This document shows positions 1 through 11,625 of a DNA stretch of 64,000 nucleotides, piece by piece. How positions within the stretch are numbered: the first letter of the stretch is position 1; every line of letters begins with the position of its first letter. The stretch is from Cranoglanis bouderius (Eukaryota; Chordata; Actinopteri; Siluriformes; Cranoglanididae), in assembly GCA_023630585.1 (NCBI GenBank), contig CM042541.1:14910001-14974000 (forward strand), written 5' to 3'. The notes under the pieces were generated by a model that was given only the letters and a program-made list of their open reading frames with translations, was not told the origin of the DNA and did no database searches. The translations under genes were made by a program, and so were the position numbers.

Positions 1-84
1 TGATAGACAGCTCTTGCATTTATTTTTGTGAGAAAGCAAGATTTGGGTTCCAGCAGGGATCTCTCTAAGGGATAGGCCATGTAG

Positions 85-88
<4 letters not shown>

Positions 89-120
<32 letters not shown>

Positions 121-126
121 CGTGCG
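89..126. repeat. (TG)n microsatellite
   Basis: Perfect TG dinucleotide run ending in TGCG variants. Confidence 0.9.
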
Positions 127-1230
127 CACCAAACAAATGACTGCAAGCGATTGAAGTTATTTAGTGTGAAAGGCTTAGCGATTTTCAAACTCATGTAGTG
201 TGCACTTAAAAGCACTTTCCCACTAATTCATCTGTTAGTACAATTCATTCTTTTGGTCAGTTTGCTATTTGGTTTTCTTTCACACTGCGCATAATTACAC
301 GAACCAGGAAGCAAGACGAAAACAGGTCTGAGGGGCATGCGCTCGTAAATCTCTTTCATTCATTGGCTAGAAAAGGATACACAAAACTTTACCAAGTGCA
401 CACAGAAATAACTAAATCACCTGAGCATGGAGAAAACACAGCGAGTGCTCAATAAATGATTCGATTATTAGCAGTGCTACAGCTCTTTCCTTGGGCTCAG
501 TTTTTCAGCTCGCTTCTACAAAAAAAAAAAAAAAAAGAAAAATTTGCTGCAAGCCAAATCAGAGGGGATGTTTGATTTACTTTCTGCAGTCACTTTCTCA
601 CTGTAATATCACAGATCAGTGGTTTTAGTCTGCACCTGAGTGCTGTGTCCTCACCTCTCTAAATGAACCTCACCAAAGAGGAAGACGCATCAGGCTTCCA
701 CTCAAATTGTATAAACAATGCATATGTGAAACACTTCTACTTCTGCCACCAAGCTTCTTTACAGCTCAAGCAACCGGGAAGACCTTTCACACACAAAAAA
801 AAAAAAAATCGCTTAATTTCATTGTTGTTTTTGATTCAGAACAGCACAAACTAACTCTCCAAATTATTGTGATCTTGCCGGTGCTTTGGTGACTCATAGG
901 TCACCCATTACTCATCAAAAAACTGAAATGCCAGCTCAGAGGCGCTGTGAAATATGACACCTTAGCAAAGCAGGATACATGGCTTTAAAGAAAGAAGATA
1001 TATCAGCTGGGCCAGAAGTGGAAGGCATGCACAGGTCAAACGTATGTGCTCACAGGAAAAACAGGGGCCGCTATGAACACATCTGCATACGCAACTGTCC
1101 TGAAAGCACTGTCGAGTGGAATGAGCAGGGATGATTCAAATTCGCTGGCGTGTCTCCCACAGCCCGGCTATCCATCAGCTGTGGGGTTAGGTGGAGAATC
1201 AGGAGCATCACGCTAACCTCCGCCCTCGAA

Positions 1231-1243
1231 CCACACACGCGCG

Positions 1244-1281
<38 letters not shown>
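1231..1281. repeat. (CA)n microsatellite with CG interruptions
   Basis: CACACGCGCGCACG followed by an uninterrupted CA run. The short reading frames across it in both directions are low-complexity artefacts. Confidence 0.9.
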
Positions 1282-1283
<2 letters not shown>

Positions 1284-1399
1284 AGTGACAGGAATACAGA
1301 AGCAGGTCACTCGGTAGGCTTTGCCACTGTGCTGCCCAGAGCTGCTCAAGTGCCGGGTGAAGGGCAAAATATACGCTGCTATACTGTATAAGCCGCACT

Positions 1400-1700
1400 G
1401 ACACAGCAGGTACTGAGTTAATGAACCTGATTGGTCAGATGCTGTTGATTATTTTTCTACAACAGCAGATCTAATAGTAGAGCAGCATACAAACAACAGG
1501 TTAATGCGTGAATGCTGTGTCAAAAAAAAAAAAAAAAAAAAAAACTGTAATTGTTGGAAAATGCTGTTGTATAAGAGGAATAAAACACTTCAGGACATTC
1601 CGTTTTAGGAAAACAATCAACTTCATATACAGCTGTATCAAACCACTCTGTACTTATTTTCCTATAATCAGTCCCTCTGGGATTTTGGGATTTTGCGATC
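1400..1700. repeat. Copy of a dispersed repeat family (ataagaggaataaaacactt family)
   Basis: The phrase at 1571-1596 (ataagaggaataaaacactt followed by caggac) recurs at 42190-42214 and, inverted, near 25578-25605. Flanking text about trouble-free phrases such as 'cagcagatctaatagtagagc' resembles the copies near 30400 and 41830. No coding capacity is visible. It is probably a non-autonomous DNA element; its exact ends and superfamily are not resolved. Confidence 0.5.
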
Positions 1701-2385
1701 GCAGAAACGAATGCAAAATCAAGCAAACTCCACGATATTCTAAGGAGCTTGCAATTTTTCAAAATTACCACAGGTTTTCCACAGATTTGGGCCAAGACAC
1801 GTCATGTGACCTCATCACAACGCACATTCAGGAAAAGCCTGTGCATTTACAAATAAACATCACTGTGAAAGACCGTGCAATTGCAATTTTGCCAAGTAGT
1901 TTTCTGAAAAAAAAAGAAAAAAAAAAAAAAACACCTTTTGATGAAAGACTCAGCAAAATCAAGCATTTTTGGCTGCAAAATCCTGTACGGACTGAATAAC
2001 GGCACAACACTGAGTGTTGTATCTTTTTTTTTTTTTTTTTAAGACACTGTAAAACAGTGAACGCTGTAAAAGTGCATTGAACACTCTCACGTGCAATATT
2101 TAGTCTGTTTGAGTCAAACCCTGGTGCGTTCCCTGCGTGTGGTCCGATTGTAGCTGGGATGACAATTGCCCCCGACTGCAGGAAGTGAACTGTGTCCATT
2201 CGCCTCACTCCCCTCAGGTGTTTAGTATGCATTACATGACATCTGCAGAATTGGAAGTTCTGGACGAAAAGGCAGCAACTACATTTCAAACCCTACACAA
2301 TCCAGCAATTTTAAGACTCTGATGTGTACAAATCCAGTTCTCTGGTTTGTTTAAAATAAATGTGATGAGAAACAATATTAGGCCC

Positions 2386-2416
<31 letters not shown>

Positions 2417-3547
2417 AATAAGAACACTGTTTCTCCTCTCACTGGGCCTGAAAACTGATGAACAGGTAAAAGAAATTCACAGCACTGGAAGAACATCATC
2501 GTTGCTGCATCATCTCCTGCGTCACCGAGTTTTGACTCAGGGCCAACGCTGCTGTAATCGTTTATCACACAGGCAGTAAAAACCCTGACACGTCCTTCCA
2601 CAGAAACAGTGCCATGGCCTCCATCACCCTCATCCATCTTTCAACTGAAGACTGACATTAAACAACGTCCGATTTTTAGATCCCCTCCAGCAGCTCACAG
2701 TAGACTAGACTGGAGTTCCCGGACTGGAGACCGGAGGCAACCCTAATGAGCACAGAGCAGCGAGATGATTTATTCGTTACAGTCAAAGAGCAGAGGTGAG
2801 CGAAGCACCCGGTCTGACAGCTGCGTTACAATTTAAAGTGACGTATTTTATGCAACATAAACTGAAACGTACGGAAAACTTATTTGATGGCGGATGCTGT
2901 ATTTTCTTTATTCCTGTGAAAAGAGTGACGTCACAGGGAGACACTGGTATTACTGGCATAATTACAGTGGAGTTTAACAGGAGGAGAAATTTCAGCAATT
3001 TCAAACGTACGTGATAAAAGCCGGGGTTTTCGGTTGGGGCCTAAAAACAAAAGAGCAAGAGCTTCTTTCCTCACTCACCATTTTTCAGCAACGTTCAACA
3101 TCCTATTAATGAGAAATCCAGCGTAGAGTCATGCTACGTTCACAAATACAGAGATTTTATCTCTGCAAGTCGCTGTACTATGAAGTTCCTACTACTGGTT
3201 GCCATAGTAACATGGGTGGCTCAACTTGCATTCCACTTTTGACAACAAATCAGTTTTCTTGCCATTAAAATGAAAACACTCTGAAGGGAGAGCATTTATA
3301 TATAACATTCAGCAGTCTATATATGCATCATATCGTATGAGTTGAAGGAGAAGCTCCCATTGGTAGTCGCTGCACCTAGTCGCTCCGCATCTGTGTAAAG
3401 TTAAACTTTTCTCAACTTTGTCGCGTCGCTGGACACGCCCACATCTAGTCGCCAACGGTTGCTGTCGCTCATGTCTCTGGAAGTCTCCAGCTCTCGCTGA
3501 AAATGAAAGGTCACCGGTCGCTTTGTCGCTGCGAGTTGCCGTGCGTG

Positions 3548-4110
3548 TGAACGTAGCTTTAGCCTTCCCTCATAGCAACCACCGAGCAACACCCTAGCCG
3601 CCACCAACAGCACCATAGCAACAACCTGAGATGGCAGAGGAGCCACCCTGCAACACCCCAACCACCATGTAAGGCATCAAAGCAACCACCTGGTAACACC
3701 ACTACAACTGCCTAGCAAACCGGTGGGCGGTGGTAGCTCAGTGGTTAAGAAGTTGGGCTGAGTTCAAATCTCGGCACCGCCAAGCTGCCACTGTTGGGCA
3801 CTTGAGAAAGGAGTAAGCACCGTAACCAACTGCTCCCCGGGTGCCACAGCAAAAACGGCTGCCCACTGCCTGGGTGTGTTCACGGATTGTAATGTGTGTG
3901 TTCACTACTCACAACTCCTAATGTGTGTCCACTAACTTGGATGACAAATTCCACGTAAGGCCCACATTGGCCTTCACATGTCACTTTCACTTTCAATCCA
4001 CCGGAGCAACACCCTAGCAAGCCATCTGGGATACCACTGCAAGCACAATGTACCACCTGCAACACCACGATTGCCAAGCAACCGCCAGGAACATCCGAGC
4101 AACACCAGAG
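3548..4110. repeat. Degenerate CAACC-rich tandem repeat, split by a SINE
   Basis: Irregular reiterations of words such as ccatagcaaccacc and gagcaacaccctagc lie on both sides of a SINE (about 3722-3988). A smaller patch of the same word family is at 8545-8612. Unit length drifts, so it is an old simple satellite-like repeat. Confidence 0.6.
3722..3988 (+). repeat. tRNA-derived SINE
   Basis: The head carries an A-box-like tggtagctcagtggttaag and a B-box-like gttcaaatctc about 30 bases apart, as expected for an internal RNA polymerase III promoter. The next segment (caccgccaagctgccactgt) is shared with the SINE at 62055, which shows that they are one family. The 3' part has gttcactactcac-type reiterations. 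It is not a functional tRNA gene: no proper anticodon arm or acceptor stem is evident. Confidence 0.7.
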
Positions 4111-5337
4111 AAATGCTTGCACTGCATAAGCACTCTAACACTGATACACATACTCATGACCCCACTCATGAGCTCCTCTGCTGACAGCGATCTATGAGAC
4201 AGAGTGCTAAATTAGAAAGTATGCTTCACTTCTTACGCGTATGCTAGGAACAGCGTACAGTACGCGTGACGCAAATTCCATCATCAGCAGAGTACACGTG
4301 TATTGTATGCGTGCTGGCAGATTTTTCTAACCTTTCTACTTTGAAAGCACAGGTCGCACATGTACATTTAATTCCTTTGCATTATTAAGTTGTTCCACAA
4401 GGTGGCAACAGTGACCCAGGGCCGTTGATTCTCAAAGAACAGTCGAAGAAACGGAAAATACAGCACGAGTGAATTCGCCATCCCTCGCTCTTTTCTGGTA
4501 ACAGTAAGTAGCATGTCTTTCTCCTCCACTCTTCTTCGTTGTTGTCCTTCACACCAGAAGACCTGCTTTACTGCTCTGTACTGACTCTTGTAGGCCAGGA
4601 GGGGTAGTGCAAGTTGTCGTAATGCGCACGCGTCGACCGCCGGTGTACACGTGCATGTCAAATACTTTGAAAGGCTATGTGTACAACTGAGGAAAAAAAA
4701 TGAAGTATACCAGAGGCTTACATCTGATTTTGCGGAGATTAATAGAATGATGTTGAGCTGAAGTTTAAAAACAGAGCACGTCCTGAAAGAAAAAAACTTC
4801 TAATATTTCTGCGGGTGCATATATTCACCCCCATACCCCCCTCCCCTCCTTGCTCGATCACGCTACAGGACGCAGCGTGTGATGGAAAATTCATCTCTAA
4901 ACCCATGAGCTATGGAGTCTGACTGAGAAACTGCAAAGCACTAATCTCTCTTCATTTCACTTGTTTAATTATTCTAATACTGGAGTCGTAATAAAACTCA
5001 ATGTGGAAAAATAAAACAATTACAAAAGCATGAAATCTCTAAGATTTAATTAGTCTACAATTATAACGGACCTGTGATGTGCTCTTATTATAGGACTGGC
5101 AATCTCTCAGTAAATTACTGCCTCATCGCATGATATTGCAATTAGCTGCTGTGGTTAATCTTACAGGAAGTAAAGTGTTTGTTCACTGAATCTCGGGTGA
5201 TTACCTTCAAATAAGGACAAATCAGAAATACACTAGCTAATCCATTAGACAAGCACAAACACCAGTGTGCTGCCCCAACCCATGTTTTGGTTACACAGAA
5301 AGCTTTTTAACCAAGTTAAAAAGTGTTAGCTAACCTA

Positions 5338-5885
5338 AGGGTGCGTCTCAAACGGCTCCCTAGGTCATGAATCAGTATATCGTGTAAACGATAAGGCAGG
5401 ACCGATATCTTTCTGACATTATGCGTCATATAAATTTGTTAGCTTAATCCCACACGTTTCTATCATGGTACTTCAAGCAGGATCGTAGGCTAGCTAGTGG
5501 ATTATTTTTTTAAATCGTTAAACACTTAAAAGTCGTTAGACTCAAACAAACTGTATACAGAACATCAAATAAAGTTAAAAATCGCTAACATAAGTAATTA
5601 TTTGAGAGCCACAACAACGATAAACTACGTACATTTGTAGACGAAGTTGGCTGAGAGATTGTCCTCCATTTTATTTTTTTTCAGCTGAGAGGCTTCAGAA
5701 AACATGACGCCATTTCCAGTAAAGGAACATAGTGTGCATCGATGCGCCCTGGTTTTTGTGGTGCATTGTGGGATTTTTTTAAGGAGTGAACGTTCCAGAG
5801 TACGATGGAGACAGCACTAAAAAAAGGCCGACTCCCCGATCAGAGCCCTACCTACTGAACTAGGAAGCTGGTTGAGACATACCCT
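5338..5885. mobile_element. Non-autonomous inverted-repeat element
   Basis: The left end agggtgcgtctcaaacgg and the inverse of the right end (agggtatgtctcaaccag) match over about 30 bases with a few changes. The interior has no open frame of note and is AT-rich. Size of about 550 bp with short inverted termini fits a miniature inverted-repeat element; no clear target duplication was resolved, so the superfamily is left open. Confidence 0.55.
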
Positions 5886-5984
5886 AGGTTTTTGGCAAGC
5901 TAGATACGTGCATTAATAAAAAGGGAAATGAGTAACGAGTATTCAGATTCTAATCACTGCGTTTTTTTATGGCTGCAACTAATG

Positions 5985-6010
5985 ATTATATATATATATA
6001 ATATATATAC

Positions 6011-6080
<70 letters not shown>

Positions 6081-6084
6081 TATA
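5985..6084. repeat. (TA)n/(CA)n microsatellite
   Basis: About 70 bases of TA dinucleotides, then a short CA run, directly against the left end of the Tc1 element that begins at 6085. Confidence 0.9.
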
Positions 6085-7592
6085 CAGGTGCATCTCAATA
6101 AATTAGAATGTCGTGGAAAAGTTCATTTATTTCAGTAATTCAACTCAAATTGTGAAACTCGTGTATTAAATAAATTCAATGCCACAGACTGAAGTAGTTT
6201 AAGTCTTTGGTTCTTTTAATTGTGATGATTTTGGCTCACATTTAACAAAAACCCACCAATTCACTATCTCAACAAATTAGAATATGGTGACATGCCAATC
6301 AGCTAATCAACTCAAAACACCTGCAAAGGTTTCCTGAGCCTTCAAAATGGTCTCTCAGTTTGGTTCACTAGGTAAGCCACAAACATTCATTGCCAAAGAA
6401 GCTGGCTGTTCACAGAGTGCTGTATCCAAGCATGTTAACAGAAAGTTGAGTGGAAGGAAAAAGTGTGGAAGAAAAAGATGCACAACCAACCGAGAGAACC
6501 GCAGCCTTATGAGGATTGTCAAGCAAAATCGATTCAAGAATTTGAGTGAACTTCACAAGGAATGGACTGAGGCTGGGGTCAAGGCATCAAGAGCCACCAC
6601 ACACAGACGTGTCAAGGAAATTGGCTACAGTTGTCGTATTCCTCTTTTTAAGCCACTCCTGAACCACAGACAACGTCAGAGGCGTCTTACCTGGGCTAAG
6701 GAGAAGAAGAACTGGACTGTTGCCCAGTGGTCCAATATCCTCTTTTCAGATGGGAGCAAGTTTTGTATTTCATTTGGAAACCAAGGTCCTAGAGTCTGGA
6801 AGAAGGGTGGAGAAGCTCATAGCCCAAGTTGCTTGAAGTCCAGTGTTCAGTTTCCACAGTCTGTGATGATTTGGGGTGCAATGTCATCTGCTGGTGTTGG
6901 TCCATTGTGTTTTTTGAAAACCGAAGTCACTGCATCCATTTACCAAGAAATTTTGGAGCACTTCATGCTTCCTTCTGCTGACCAGCTTTTTGAAGATGCT
7001 GATTTCATTTTCCAGCAGGATTTGGCACCTGCCCACACTGCCAAAAGCACCAAAAGTTGGTTAAATGACCATGGTGTTGGTGTGCTTGACTGGCCAGCAA
7101 ACTCTCCACACCTGAACCCCATAGAGAATCTATGGGGTATTGTCAAGAGGAAAATGAGAAACAAGAGACCAAAAAATGCAGATGAGCTGAAGGCCACTGT
7201 CAAAGAAACCTGGGCTTCCATACCACCTCAGCAGTGCCACAAACTGATCACCTCCATGCCACGCTGAATTGAGGCAGCAATTAAAGCAAAAGGAGCCCCT
7301 ACCAAGTATTGAGTACATGTACAGTAAATGAACATACTTTCCAGAAGGCCAACAATTCACTAAAAATGTTTTTTTTATTGGTCTTATGAAGTATTCTAAT
7401 TTGTTGAGATAGTGAATTGGTGGGTTTTTGTTAAATGTGAGCCAAAATCATCACAATTAAAAGAACCAAAGACTTAAACTACTTCAGTCTGTGTGCATTG
7501 AATTTATTTAATACACGAGTTTCACAATTTGAGTTGAATTACTGAAATAAACGAACTTTTCCACGACATTCTAATTTATTGAGATGCACCTG
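6085..7592 (+). mobile_element. Tc1-like transposon, almost intact (copy 1)
   Basis: The element starts caggtgcatctcaataaatt after a TA and ends with the inverse, gagatgcacctg. The inverted repeats are about 200 bp long, reaching inward to the matching caacaaattagaat segments near 6272 and 7390. Between them lies one transposase frame. A second copy at 57310-58650 on the other strand matches along its whole length except for one 167-bp deletion. The right flank reads TG rather than TA; the element sits in a TA/CA tract, so the target duplication has probably mutated. Confidence 0.9.
6347..7267 (+). CDS. Tc1/mariner-family transposase with a premature stop near its end
   Basis: A 306-residue reading frame of the Tc1 family, which catalyses cut-and-paste transposition at TA dinucleotides. 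The N-terminal part has paired helix-turn-helix-type DNA-binding features (SQSAVSKHVNRKL near residues 24-35, then a basic GRKKCGRKR stretch). The catalytic triad is visible: D in FSDGSKF, D in FQQDLAPAH, and E in HLNPIENLW, with DD34E spacing expected for the family. The frame stops at TGA (7265-7267), where copy 2 reads CAA; about 17 further codons ending in AKGAPTKY follow in frame. SPDLN, usual before the catalytic Glu, reads SPHLN here. The protein may thus be slightly truncated and possibly inactive, but the element is young. Confidence 0.85.
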   Translation: MVSQFGSLGKPQTFIAKEAGCSQSAVSKHVNRKLSGRKKCGRKRCTTNRENRSLMRIVKQNRFKNLSELHKEWTEAGVKASRATTHRRVKEIGYSCRIPLFKPLLNHRQRQRRLTWAKEKKNWTVAQWSNILFSDGSKFCISFGNQGPRVWKKGGEAHSPSCLKSSVQFPQSVMIWGAMSSAGVGPLCFLKTEVTASIYQEILEHFMLPSADQLFEDADFIFQQDLAPAHTAKSTKSWLNDHGVGVLDWPANSPHLNPIENLWGIVKRKMRNKRPKNADELKATVKETWASIPPQQCHKLITSMPR

Positions 7593-7783
7593 TGTATATA
7601 TACTAATTTCACTCATTAAAATGCAAATCAACGTATAACTTTTTTGAAATGTGTTTTTCTGGATTTTTTTTGTTGTTATTCTGTCTCTCACTGTTAAAAT
7701 ACACCTACCATTAAAATTATAGACTGATCATTTCTTTGTCAGTGGGCAAAGGTACAGCAGGGGATCAGCAGGGGATCAAATAA

Positions 7784-8283
7784 AAAAGTTTTAGGCACAT
7801 GCAAAGAAATCCTGTACAGCGCAAAGATACCTTTAAAATAATAAAATTAAATGAGAGCAGTAAACTTTAGTAAATTAAACAAAGTCAATATTTGGCGTGA
7901 CAAAAAAAAAAATTTAAATAAAAATAATTTGTGCAGTTTTATAAGGAAATGACCTGGTAAGTTTTATTGAGCATCTTGCAGAACCAGACACAGTTCTTCT
8001 GGAGACTTTGACTTTCGCACTTGCTTCTTATTTTTGCAGCAAAACCCAGCAGCCTTCATTGTGTTTTTTGTCTGAAAAGTGTCTCTTACGTAATATGCTG
8101 CTTTCTTTAATGACATACAAACATTTTTCTGTAACATTTAATTTTGTGCTAGAAAACTAATGTTTGGGAATCTAAAATGTTTTTTGTACTGACTTGATAA
8201 TGTAGAAATCATAAAATAAAAAATTTATAACAAAGTTTGTACTAAAAAAAAATAGAATGCCTAAAACGTTTGCACAGTACTGT
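7784..8283. mobile_element. Non-autonomous Tc1-type element, about 500 bp
   Basis: The left end aaaagttttaggcacatgc mirrors the right end gcctaaaacgtttgcacag, and the interior is nearly the same as the element at 38938-40715 (shared phrases on the 'cttctggagactttgacttt' and 'aatgtttgggaatct' pattern). The ends resemble the acagtactgtgcaaa terminus of the Tc1 copy at 21619. There is no transposase frame. A short GATA-type run follows at 8290. Confidence 0.7.
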
Positions 8284-8828
8284 ATATTATATATAGATAG
8301 ATAGATAGATAAGCAGAAGTTATCAAACTTTATTCCTGAACTTTTCACTGACCCAACACATGAGGTTAAAGCTGACATTATAGAAGACTTGTTTATAAAT
8401 TATTGAGGTTCTGAATTAAACGCATTCATTTAAAAATGTTTTAAAAAAAACATTGAGAAAAATGTTTTTAAAAAAACCTAGAGCTCCTTCATAAAAAAAA
8501 AAATAGATAGCAAAAATTCTTTATATTATCAAGTGCCTGAGATACTACAGAAACCACCTAACATCCTAGCAACCACCTTAACCCCATAGCAACTGCCTAG
8601 CAACACCAACGGAGATGCAATAGCAAAGTACATATTGAAAAATCTATGTAAATGTTATACACTACCATGATATCAAACTGTAATAAAATAAAGCAATCAA
8701 AAAATGATTATTGTTAAATTTCACACAGTCACTAAAACGTTAAAACACCTGCACACAAGTTTACATTTTAAACAATCCTTAAAGCTCTATAAAACTGATG
8801 AAAAAAGCATGCAAGCATAAGCAAGCAA

Positions 8829-8951
8829 GCGCACACACGCGCACACACACGCGCACACACACGCGCACACACACGCGCACACACACGCGCACACACACGC
8901 GCACACACACGCGCACACACACGCGCACACACACGCGCACACACACGCGCA
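8829..8951. repeat. 12-bp tandem repeat gcgcacacacac
   Basis: About ten near-perfect copies of an alternating purine-pyrimidine 12-mer. The long frame on the minus strand through it (Arg-Val-Cys-Val reiterations) is a low-complexity artefact. Confidence 0.9.
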
Positions 8952-9728
8952 GAAAAGGCATGGGCTGACTCAAAAGTGTTTTACTAAGGATAAAATGAGG
9001 ACTGGACTCATGTGACCTATAGAAACCTTTTACATAAAAAAAGAAAGAAAAAAAAAAAACACAGAGCAGTAAAGAACTGATTAACTTTCAGAGCAGTATG
9101 TATCACAGCGAGCAGTGCTAATCAAGAAAAATGACACATGGTTAACCCTTATTGAAAACTGCTCCTCAAGCAAAACAGCGAAAAATTAAAGCCATATATC
9201 TCCTGTACGTACTGAGACAGTTTCGTTAAGTACCATATTATCTGGACTATAAGCCACATGCCTTATATTCCGCCTGTTAGAAACAGAAAAAAAAAAAATC
9301 AATATATAGTTGCTTTGTTGTGTATGCCGCATTAATTACACTCGAAAATGTTTGCACTGGCTCTAAAATGACTTCTACACCCCAAGTGGTGGTGTAGTGT
9401 AACAGTGGTGTTGTCCTAATTCAGCACTGTTCTGTTAGAGTTCTGATAAATTCTGTCAGACCCAAAAACCCTCTGTCTTCATTACACAGTCATCTCTGAA
9501 CTTCATAATAGAGGTCGACCGATTTTACTGATACCGATAGCTAAGTTGGGCTGCACCTGCCAATAACCAATTAATCAACCGATAGTTTTTAAAATTGATA
9601 CTGAATGAAAACACACTATATATAGTTGAACTTTAATACAAAAGAAACAGTATTGACTGTACCATGAAATGTAGTGTACTTTTTTAAATGAAATAGATAT
9701 ATAAATATGAATATATATTAACTATTAA

Positions 9729-10519
9729 AGGGGTCATATAATGATTTTTAATGTTTTCCTTTTGTTTGCTTGTGTAATGTATCTGTTTGTGCATGTATAA
9801 GCTCTGCAAAGTCCCAAAGCTCATAGTCTCCCCCAAAGGGATTTATTTTATCTAACAGAGAGCGCTGCTCCAGACCTGCCCGAAACGCGTCGTTCGAAGT
9901 CCAGATTTACTTCCGTAATTTCTCTACGTCACAAAGTGCATCATCAGCATAATCCCACCCAAAGGTAACCACGAAGAAAGAAGGCGAGGCTTCAGTGAAT
10001 TTAGGAGCCGTGTTGTGGGGACACTGTGTTTCGGTGCGAAAGCAAAACCTCTTTGTTTAGCCTTCCAAAAACGGACGAAATCAGTGGGTACTGTTTATTT
10101 ATAACGCTTTTCCTAAGCAGTACAACCCTAACGTTTGCTCGTGCACAGCGCATTTTACGGAGCACAGCTTCCTGAACCTGGGAGAGTACAAGGCAGCCTA
10201 CACACAAAAGCTACTACTGAAAAGCGGGGCGATTCCCACTTTGCTCGGACAATCTTGTACTTCTGAATCAGAACATGCAAGTATGTTTCGGCCAGTCACA
10301 ACGCAACGGGTCAGCTGGCCAATCAGAGCACTCTGGGCTTTTCAGAAGCAGGGGCTTTGGAGAAATCGGAGCGTTTCAGGCAGACTGGGAATAGAGGCAC
10401 TGCAATAACGTACATTGTTTGACAAATAATGCGTTTTGTGAACATTAAAGCATGTTAACCTATTTTATTACACCCAATAAACAAAATAATTAACGTTTAA
10501 AAATCATGATATGACCCCT
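9729..10519 (+). mobile_element. TTAA-flanked (piggyBac-type) element nested in the hAT element
   Basis: Ends aggggtcatataatga and, inverted, tcatgatatgacccct are flanked on both sides by TTAA (9725-9728 and 10520-10523), as in piggyBac-like insertions. At 791 bp it is too short for a piggyBac transposase. It carries a degraded coding stretch described separately. Confidence 0.75.
10031..10249 (+). pseudogene. Degraded THAP-like zinc-finger fragment
   Basis: One frame reads, after an internal stop, a W/F-containing stretch, then NPNVCSCTAHF, a SFLNL segment, and GAIPTLLG at the end. The C-x2-H pair followed by an AVPT-like motif is the pattern of a THAP C2CH finger, a DNA-binding domain often found in transposase-derived proteins. 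The N-terminal Cys pair is not clearly preserved and a TAG interrupts the frame. Assignment rests on motif resemblance only. Confidence 0.4.
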
Positions 10520-11548
10520 TTAATAAATATTAAAAGTAAATAAAAGATATACATTCAAATTGAACCTAAAACACTTCAGATAACAAAACAAAATTTGTCA
10601 GTGGTAGTTTTTATTTTGCCTCTAGACCCCGCTCTCATACTGTATAATGACAGCAAAGTCTTCTGAGCCGCTGCCGCAACAGACACAACAGGGAAAAACT
10701 ATTGGTGCGGATTTTTGCCGATAACTGAGAGTTCCGGCAATCAGTTATCGGTGCCGATTGATTGCCAAAACTGATCAATCGGTCGACCTCTACTTCATAA
10801 TACTAATTTTCATTTAGTTGATCAATAGGATCTTCGATGTTACTTTAGCATGAAGCTAACATCAGTGTACAGTCCATCACTTCAGGAGTAGGATGTCATA
10901 GAATGTGCAAGTTAATATCAGGGTAAAACAAACTCAGATATTACCCGATTATACGAGTTACTTGAGGTCTGAATTTTGCAAACAGAAATCATGCAGGTAA
11001 CGAAATGATGTGAAATAAACATGCAGGGTCACAAATTTAAAAATATACTGATAATAACGTACATCTTCAGAACAAGAAATTGTTTAAATTGAGTGTTTTT
11101 TCCTTCCTACAGAACAAGCGCTGGGCGGGTACATTTTGTGCTGATATAAAAAAAAAAAATTCTCACGTGACATGCACCCTGTAAACATGACAACGATTTT
11201 CAGTCCTAGCTAATATCGGATAACTAACCTAACTAGCCTAGTCTGTTCTCTAGATTAGATTTATTATTATCGGTAATGTAGATGAAATATAGATTGGTGT
11301 AAAGCTGGTGAGGAGGAGGTTGTGCGTCTTCGCTGTAGCTTTAGAAGCAGCATGCGGCTACAGTGGAAGTGGGACCCAAGAATATGCAGTTATGTTTATT
11401 TACATTGCAATGTATGCATATTGGCAATGAAAGATCTTCTATTTGTTTTAAATATCCCATATTCACTCACTAACAGGATTCCTTTCACCAGCATGCATGT
11501 TTTTCTTGCTTGCCCACTAACTTGTGACCTAACTGGTCTAGAGGTTAA

Positions 11549-11625
11549 AATATCTATCTATCTATCTATATATCTATATATATATAGATAGATATATAGA
11601 TATATATATATAGATAGATATAAAT
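11549..11625. repeat. TATC/TATA/GATA palindromic microsatellite
   Basis: A tatctatc run passes through tata and returns as gatagata, so the tract is self-complementary and could fold back. Confidence 0.8.

Larger units (their letters stand above)
9509..10792. mobile_element. hAT-type non-autonomous element with perfect 8-bp target duplication
   Basis: The ends are tagaggtcgaccgat and its inverse, atcggtcgacctcta. The flanks are cttcataa at 9501-9508 and again at 10793-10800, an exact 8-bp direct duplication, which is the hAT hallmark. No hAT transposase frame is present. A second element (9729-10519) is inserted inside it, so the original was about 490 bp. Confidence 0.85.

Noticed and set aside
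1508..1999. 163-codon frame beginning with a poly-Lys run
   Set aside because: It crosses two poly(A) runs and a dispersed repeat; no domain or exon boundary.
3722..3800. Possible tRNA gene
   Set aside because: A and B boxes are present but no acceptor stem or anticodon arm pairs properly, and the same sequence recurs with a SINE body at 62055.
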